Assembly: GCA_003231675.1 (NCBI GenBank)
Contig: QIJB01000072.1
Span: forward strand, 1-8,235
Source of the DNA: Candidatus Campbelliibacteriota bacterium
GTDB taxonomy: Bacteria > Patescibacteriota > Minisyncoccia > UBA9983
Direction of reading: 5' to 3'
Length of the DNA stretch: 8,235 nt
Positions 4,441 through 8,235 of this stretch are shown in pieces. Within the stretch, counting starts at the first letter, position 1. The number at the start of each line of letters is the position of its first letter. Both the position numbers and the translations under genes were made by a program. The notes under the pieces were generated by a model. The model was not told the DNA's origin and ran no database searches. It worked only from the letters and a program-made list of their open reading frames with translations.

Positions 4441-6930
4441 TCAAGCCCGCCTCACCTGCCACTCCACATTAGCATCCAAGGCGTCCATTATTTTATTCAT
4501 CAATTTATTTATTTCATCCTCAGAGAGAGTTTTTTTCTGAGACTGGAAAACGAGATGGAAGGCGGATGATTTTCTGTCCTCGTCGGGAATCTCATAAATA
4601 TCAAACAAGTCCGTGTCAACCAAAAGCATGCCGGCGGTGTTCTCAATGACATCAAGAATCTTAACAACCTTGGTTCTCAAGGGAGTGAAAACGGAAATGT
4701 CCCGTTTGACCGCCGGATATTTTGAAATAGGTCTGTATTCAACCTCCTCCGTGGCAAGCCGAACGAGCATATCAAAACTTATTTCCGCCTCGCCGTCGTT
4801 GATGTTCCCGATAGAAGTGTTGCCAAGCATAATTTCCGAGATTCCCGATTCAGAATCATCAAACCATGCGTCCGTTATACCGATTTTATCCAAAATGCTT
4901 TCTATTGTCCCTTTCATTTCAAAAAACGAAGCGTTTGTGGCGATAAGCGCCAACGAAACAGTTTCGTCCGAAACAGACCCTTCTTTCTTTTCTCGGCTTA
5001 CGGAGGGGAAAATTTTACCCAATTCAAAAATCTTGACCTTATCAAAATACTTTATGTTCTCTTTTATGTTTTCTTTCAGTCCGTCCGCAAGGTTTGTTCT
5101 CAAAAATTTCTTGTCTTTAGCAATCGGATTCGCCAGTTCAAGATTTCCCTTTTTAACAAACGAATAATTGTAAACTTCGGAAAATCCGGCACTGGTGAGA
5201 ATACCCCTTATTATATCAGCGTAAAAAAAGTTATCATTCCTCTTTGGGGGAATGAGTGCTTCCTCGGGAAGCTTGGATGGAATATTTCCGTAACCGTAAA
5301 TTCTGCCTATTTCTTCAATTAAATCTTCTTTCCGGCGAACATCAAGGCGCTCAAAAGGAACAGTGACGCGCAGTAAATCATCTGTTTCTCCGAAAACTCT
5401 GCGAAACCCCCTAAGGTTCTTCCCCTTAAATATTTTTGACTTTTTTAAATCTTCAATGGCGACACCATCGGCATTATAACGCGAAGCGTGAATGACTTTC
5501 CCTTTCCCCAAATAAATTCCCACATGGTCAACACCCTCTTTGATTTTTCGCCCCTTCATAAATTCTTTTGATTCGTAATGGATTTTTCCCTTTCCGGAAT
5601 TTGAAAAAACCAAGTCGCCCGGCTTGGCGTCTCTTTCGTCCACCGGTTCACCGTAAAAATACTGGTCAATCACCATACGAGGAATTGAGACTCCGGAATG
5701 GGCGAAAATATAGCTCGTAAATGATGAACAGTCAAATTCCCGTGGCGCGTCAAAGGTTACACTCGCTCCGTATTTATAAGGTTTTCCCGTTAGCGATTTC
5801 GCCAGCTTTAGAGCGTTTTTCACCGGATTTATTTTTTTGACTCCTCCGCCGGAGGCGGATCCGCCTCCGGCGGAGAATCCGAGCCGTTGCAAAATGCCGA
5901 TTATTTCCTTTTCCGGAATATCAATCCCGAGCAGTTTTGACACATCTTTCGGATGAACGCCCAAAACGCGCTTGTTTGCCTTTCGCGGATAAATGTCCTC
6001 CCGCGCGCCCATCTTCCCATGCGCGATATCCAAAATAATTTCCACCACCCTGTTCATTCCTTTCCCAGCCAATTCCGACGTAATTTCGTTTTCAAACCTC
6101 AAAGATGATTCGGTGCGAATTCCAATTTTTCTGGAAGTTTTCCTGATATTCACCGGTTCAAAATTCGCCGCCTCCAAAATTATGTTTTTCGTGTTTTCGT
6201 CCACCTCCGCCTTTTTCCCGCCCTTTATTCCGGCAATCGCCAAGGGCTCTTTTTCGTCCGCGATAACCAGAACGTCTTTATCAAGTTCAACTTCTCGGCC
6301 GTCAAGTGTCGTAATCCTCTCCCCTTTTTTCGCTTTCCGAACGACAATTCCGCCCTCAACTTTGTCCGCGTCAAAGGCGTGGAGCGGCTGCCCTGTTTCA
6401 AACATGACATAATTGGTGGCGTCTACTATGTTATTGATAGATTTCTGCCCTATCGCTTCCAACCGCTCGCGAAGCCATTTTGGCGACTGCTTCACTTTAA
6501 CTCCTTCAATAATTCTGCCAATGTAACGCCGACAAAGTTCCAGTTCTTTTACGCTAACCGAAAGCGTCCCGGACACGCGCTTGGCGGCTAAGTCGCCAAG
6601 CGCGCTTGGCGCCTTAGCCGCCAAGCTGGAGGGCAAGTTCAAAATCGTCGCCACCTCCCTCGCCACCCCGATATGACTCAAGCAGTCGTGTGCCCTGTTC
6701 GGCGAGATGTCAATGTCAAAAATGTAATCGTCGGCTCTCGGTCTTCGGCTTTCAACTTTTTTCTTTTTCTCTGACGGCTGATAGCTGACGGCTGATAGCT
6801 GTTCCACCTCAAAGCTATGCATCGTCAAAAGTTCCGCCAACTTTTCCGGCTTTGGAAGTTTGTCTCCGCCGAAGGCGGATCCGCCTCTGGCGGAAAAATA
6901 CGATTGCAGCCAGTTATAAGAAATTTTCAT
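4441..6930 (-). CDS. pheT: Phenylalanyl-tRNA synthetase beta subunit with inserted NlpC/P60 domain
   Basis: Beta subunit of the (alpha-beta)2 enzyme that charges tRNA-Phe; the alpha subunit gene is not in the window. Order in the 829 aa: N-terminal B1 (1-43); a short repeat-rich linker (44-67) where the OB-fold tRNA-binding B2 domain is normally found; FDIDISPNRAHDCLSHIGVA (71-90); the B3/B4 editing module (about 120-305), keeping QPLHAFD with His184 and Glu280; B5 (about 320-556), split at LQRLGFS and resuming at RVTVPFERLD; the catalytic-like B6/B7 region (about 565-725); and FDX-ACB (about 735-829, SKYPAVKRDISVF). The split holds an NlpC/P60 domain (about 366-512) in the same frame. Without it the protein would be of shortened PheT type. 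The start at 6930 gives the usual MKISYNWL; it has no SD, but an extended -10 ends eight bases before it. The M15-like gene follows after 12 bases. PheT identity is certain; the role of the insert is unknown. Confidence 0.96.
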   Translation of the reverse strand: MKISYNWLQSYFSARGGSAFGGDKLPKPEKLAELLTMHSFEVEQLSAVSYQPSEKKKKVESRRPRADDYIFDIDISPNRAHDCLSHIGVAREVATILNLPSSLAAKAPSALGDLAAKRVSGTLSVSVKELELCRRYIGRIIEGVKVKQSPKWLRERLEAIGQKSINNIVDATNYVMFETGQPLHAFDADKVEGGIVVRKAKKGERITTLDGREVELDKDVLVIADEKEPLAIAGIKGGKKAEVDENTKNIILEAANFEPVNIRKTSRKIGIRTESSLRFENEITSELAGKGMNRVVEIILDIAHGKMGAREDIYPRKANKRVLGVHPKDVSKLLGIDIPEKEIIGILQRLGFSAGGGSASGGGVKKINPVKNALKLAKSLTGKPYKYGASVTFDAPREFDCSSFTSYIFAHSGVSIPRMVIDQYFYGEPVDERDAKPGDLVFSNSGKGKIHYESKEFMKGRKIKEGVDHVGIYLGKGKVIHASRYNADGVAIEDLKKSKIFKGKNLRGFRRVFGETDDLLRVTVPFERLDVRRKEDLIEEIGRIYGYGNIPSKLPEEALIPPKRNDNFFYADIIRGILTSAGFSEVYNYSFVKKGNLELANPIAKDKKFLRTNLADGLKENIKENIKYFDKVKIFELGKIFPSVSREKKEGSVSDETVSLALIATNASFFEMKGTIESILDKIGITDAWFDDSESGISEIMLGNTSIGNINDGEAEISFDMLVRLATEEVEYRPISKYPAVKRDISVFTPLRTKVVKILDVIENTAGMLLVDTDLFDIYEIPDEDRKSSAFHLVFQSQKKTLSEDEINKLMNKIMDALDANVEWQVRRA
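5395..5835 (-). other. NlpC/P60 domain coding segment within pheT
   Basis: PheT residues 366-512. The segment holds NPVKNALKLAKSLTGKPYKY and the catalytic Cys401 in EFDCSSFTSYIFAHSGVSIP, then AKPGDLVFSN (435-444), His469 in DHVGIYLGKGK and His481 in VIHAS. The 12-residue spacing of the two His matches secreted NlpC/P60 enzymes such as E. coli Spr. All three catalytic positions are intact. The segment replaces a short beta-hairpin loop of B5, and B5 sequence resumes a few residues after it. Confidence 0.9.
5844..5875. repeat. Perfect 32-bp palindrome in pheT, copy A
   Basis: Each 16-base arm is the exact reverse complement of the other, centred on GGATCC. On the coding strand it encodes SAGGGSASGGG (from residue 353). 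It lies eight bases from the NlpC/P60-coding segment. It matches copy B at 29 of 32 bases and is read in the same frame. Confidence 0.9.
6579..6626. repeat. 48-bp near-perfect palindrome in pheT
   Basis: Twenty-three of 24 arm positions pair, with the single mismatch at 6593/6612. It contains an inner 18-bp perfect palindrome (6594-6611). It encodes LAAKAPSALGDLAAKR (103-118), with LAAK occurring twice, between the N-terminal part and B3/B4. Its sequence differs from the GGATCC-centred pair, so it is a second element type. Confidence 0.9.
6771..6801. repeat. 14-bp tandem direct repeat in pheT
   Basis: CTGACGGCTGATAG occurs at 6771-6784 and 6785-6798, and three more bases (CTG) match. Because 14 is not a multiple of three, the copies are read in different frames (part of QLSAVSYQPSE, 45-54). 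It sits where the tRNA-binding B2 domain would be expected. Confidence 0.85.
6864..6895. repeat. 32-bp palindrome in pheT, copy B
   Basis: Same element as copy A (29 of 32 bases identical), with a slightly degraded palindrome around GGATCC. It encodes SARGGSAFGG (13-22) near the N-terminus, in the same frame as copy A and, like it, preceded by Phe. Confidence 0.88.
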
Positions 6931-6938
6931 ATGATTAA

Positions 6939-6947
6939 ATTATAACA
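6939..6947 (-). promoter_or_regulatory. Extended -10 promoter of pheT, leaderless
   Basis: TGTTATAAT on the minus strand (6947-6939), identical to the element before the hydrolase. The hexamer ends eight bases before the ATG at 6930, so the mRNA would start at or within a few bases of ATG. No good -35 is visible at 17 bases; the region there is the T tract of the preceding terminator. Confidence 0.65.
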
Positions 6948-6954
6948 TTTGCCG

Positions 6955-6995
6955 AAAAAAATAAAAGAAGACGTCACAATACGCCGTCTTCTTTT
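6955..6995 (-). terminator. Rho-independent terminator after the TPR-repeat gene
   Basis: Read on the minus strand: the 11-bp stem AAAAGAAGACG/CGTCTTCTTTT (6995-6985 with 6973-6963) has an 11-base loop, followed by A and T7. It lies 48 bases after the TPR-repeat stop and directly before the pheT -10. The stem is U-rich on both strands, so weak plus-strand activity is possible. Confidence 0.82.
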
Positions 6996-7043
6996 CAGAA
7001 AACTTTTTATAAGGAAAGTATTTTTGTGTTTCAGAAAACGAAA

Positions 7044-8235
7044 TTACAATTCTTTGATTTTCTCAAGAATTTCTTTGATTTTTTCTTTGTTTGCCAATTT
7101 GGATAATTCACGATAAGCTACGGCAGCACCCCAGTAATAATTTTCTTCTTCTGCTTTTTTAGCAACCCTCAGGAGTAATTCTCTGGCTTTTTTATCGTAT
7201 CCAATTTCACGATAAACTTTGACGACATTTCGGTAATCTCTTGTTAATTCTACGTCTTTTTCGGTGTCTATAGCTTTTACAAAAAGGTCTTTGGCCTTCT
7301 CCTTGTCTCCGGCTTCACGATAAGCTACGGCAGCACCCCAGTAATCTTCTCCCCGTTCTCGCATGGCAGCCTCTTTCAAAAAAAACTCTTTGGCTTTCCC
7401 TTCAACTCCCATTTCGCGATAAGCTACGGCAGCACCCCAGTAATCTTTTCTTCGTTCTTGCCCTTCGGCCTCTTTCAAAAAAAGCTCTTTGGCTTTCTCC
7501 TCGTCTCCAGCTTCACGGTAAAGTTTGGCTGCAATCCAATAAGCTTCCAGTGACTCTGTCTTTTGCGCTCTCTCTCTGCGATAGTCTCTAGACATTATAT
7601 CTTGAGTAGCAGCTTTTTCGGAAAGCTCTTTGGCTTTCTCCTCGTCTCCAGCTTCACGGTAAAGTTTGGCAGCCGTATGATAATCTCTTTTTGATCCCAT
7701 GTTTTTCGCAGCCTTTATAAAAAACTCTTTGGCTTTCTCCTCGTCTCCAGCTTCACGATAAGCTTCAGCAATAACCCGGTAATTTTCATCTATATATGCT
7801 CGACTGAATTCTTGCATGACAGCCTCTTTCCTAAAAAGCTCCTTGGCTTTTCCTTTAAAATCAACATTTTCCAAAGAAAGAAAGGCTGATTCTTTCGCCT
7901 CCTCAAGGCCCCCAACATCGTCAAATTTGCCTTTGATATCCTTGATACTTTTAAGATATTCTACCGTGAAATCAACATCCAAACTGTCATAAGGGAGATT
8001 AGATTCCAATCCATTAAAAATCTCTTTTAACTGTTCTTTTTTACTTTTTTCCAATTGGATCTTTTCAATCGTTTGGGAAGTATCAATTTCCATTTTCGCC
8101 ATCTTCTTGGAAAGATCCTCAAGTTCTTCAATCTTTTTCTCGGTTCCGGAAATTTCTTTCTCCAGTTCTTCTTTGTTCTTAATGAAAGAAAGAAGTTTTT
8201 CCAACATAACCGAAGAAGACAAGAGGCTTTCTTTC
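7044..8235 (-). CDS. TPR-like repeat protein with N-terminal coiled coil, start uncertain
   Basis: The frame is open to the right edge. TTG at 8222 and ATG at 8207 are possible starts but neither has an SD, so the gene may begin outside the window. Counting from 8222 it has 392 aa. Residues about 16-70 form a charged coiled coil (EKEISGTEKKIEELEDLSKK). Residues about 125-385 hold seven or so helix-turn-helix repeats of the form YWGAAVAYREAGDEEKAKEL, with Y-R-E at 155, 188, 235, 268, 301, 337 and 370. The period is 33 residues, with one 47- and one 36-residue unit. Such repeats make superhelical scaffolds for protein binding. There is no signal peptide or membrane helix in the visible part, so it is probably cytoplasmic. 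It is followed by its own terminator, so it is not co-transcribed with pheT. The partner is unknown. Confidence 0.85.
   Translation of the reverse strand, partial: KESLLSSSVMLEKLLSFIKNKEELEKEISGTEKKIEELEDLSKKMAKMEIDTSQTIEKIQLEKSKKEQLKEIFNGLESNLPYDSLDVDFTVEYLKSIKDIKGKFDDVGGLEEAKESAFLSLENVDFKGKAKELFRKEAVMQEFSRAYIDENYRVIAEAYREAGDEEKAKEFFIKAAKNMGSKRDYHTAAKLYREAGDEEKAKELSEKAATQDIMSRDYRRERAQKTESLEAYWIAAKLYREAGDEEKAKELFLKEAEGQERRKDYWGAAVAYREMGVEGKAKEFFLKEAAMRERGEDYWGAAVAYREAGDKEKAKDLFVKAIDTEKDVELTRDYRNVVKVYREIGYDKKARELLLRVAKKAEEENYYWGAAVAYRELSKLANKEKIKEILEKIKEL
7109..7757. repeat. Near-identical DNA repeats within the TPR gene
   Basis: A 28-base unit beginning CGATAAGCTACGG is identical at 7111-7138, 7318-7345 and 7417-7444. 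A 49-base unit is identical at 7481-7529 and 7622-7670, and 33 bases of it recur at 7725-7757. Identity at DNA level, not only protein level, points to recent duplication or gene conversion between units of 99 bases. Confidence 0.88.

Noticed and set aside
4613..5167. A 184-codon plus-strand frame opposite pheT
   Set aside because: It is antisense to conserved PheT catalytic sequence, has no SD or promoter, and has the Ser/Phe-rich composition of a shadow frame.
5395..5875. Intein in pheT
   Set aside because: No HINT-type splicing motifs or terminal His-Asn. The insert is clearly NlpC/P60, and its edges lack the Cys/Ser nucleophile pattern of inteins.
5385..5875. Assembly chimera or frameshift explaining the NlpC/P60 segment
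   Set aside because: Frame and domain order are intact on both sides, and the insertion sits exactly in a loop, which a random misjoin would not produce. Reads would still be needed to exclude it fully.
5993..6412. A 139-codon plus-strand frame opposite pheT
   Set aside because: Antisense to the conserved B3/B4 region, with shadow-like composition and no initiation signals.
7109..7757. CRISPR-like array suggested by regular DNA repeats
   Set aside because: The repeats are in frame inside a TPR protein with a 99-base period; the intervening sequence is coding and not unique spacers.
1..8235. tRNA, rRNA or riboswitch genes
   Set aside because: No tRNA T-arm and acceptor pairing, rRNA signature or known riboswitch core was recognised on either strand.

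Overview
The window looks like a chromosomal piece of a Candidate Phyla Radiation bacterium (Patescibacteria, probably of the Parcubacteria type). This is inferred from gene style, not from a marker gene. Genes are short and tightly packed, most starts lack a Shine-Dalgarno (SD) sequence, several promoters sit so close to ATG that the mRNAs should be leaderless, and small palindromic elements are spliced in frame into coding sequence. TGA ends PheT where the family normally ends, so a TGA-recoded lineage is unlikely.

Layout. A helical, TPR-like gene enters from the left edge on the plus strand (1-747) and ends tail to tail with ddl, the two sharing one TTAA for both stops. The rest is almost all minus strand, read right to left: a TPR-repeat protein running off the right edge (8235-7044) and its terminator; pheT (6930-4441) followed by an M15/DUF5715-like peptidase (4428-3715); a DedA/VTT membrane protein (3400-2765) followed by a small zinc-ribbon membrane protein (2738-2490) and its terminator; then an alpha/beta hydrolase (2434-1769) and ddl (1736-744). 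In the one large gap (3401-3714) a separate plus-strand unit was found: promoter, strong SD, a 55-codon membrane-peptide frame that can only start at ATT, and a bidirectional terminator.

The most striking object is PheT. It is 829 aa. It lacks the N-terminal OB-fold tRNA-binding (B2) domain, but a complete NlpC/P60 cysteine-peptidase domain with an intact Cys-His-His triad is inserted inside its B5 domain. The gene also carries four small repeat elements: two copies of a 32-bp palindrome in the same reading frame, a 48-bp near-perfect palindrome and a 14-bp tandem repeat. One palindrome directly abuts the NlpC/P60 insertion.

A loose envelope theme connects the genes: Ddl makes D-Ala-D-Ala, DedA proteins are linked to lipid-carrier recycling, and NlpC/P60 and M15 domains normally cut peptidoglycan peptides. 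Neither peptidase-like protein here has a signal peptide, so their actual targets are open.
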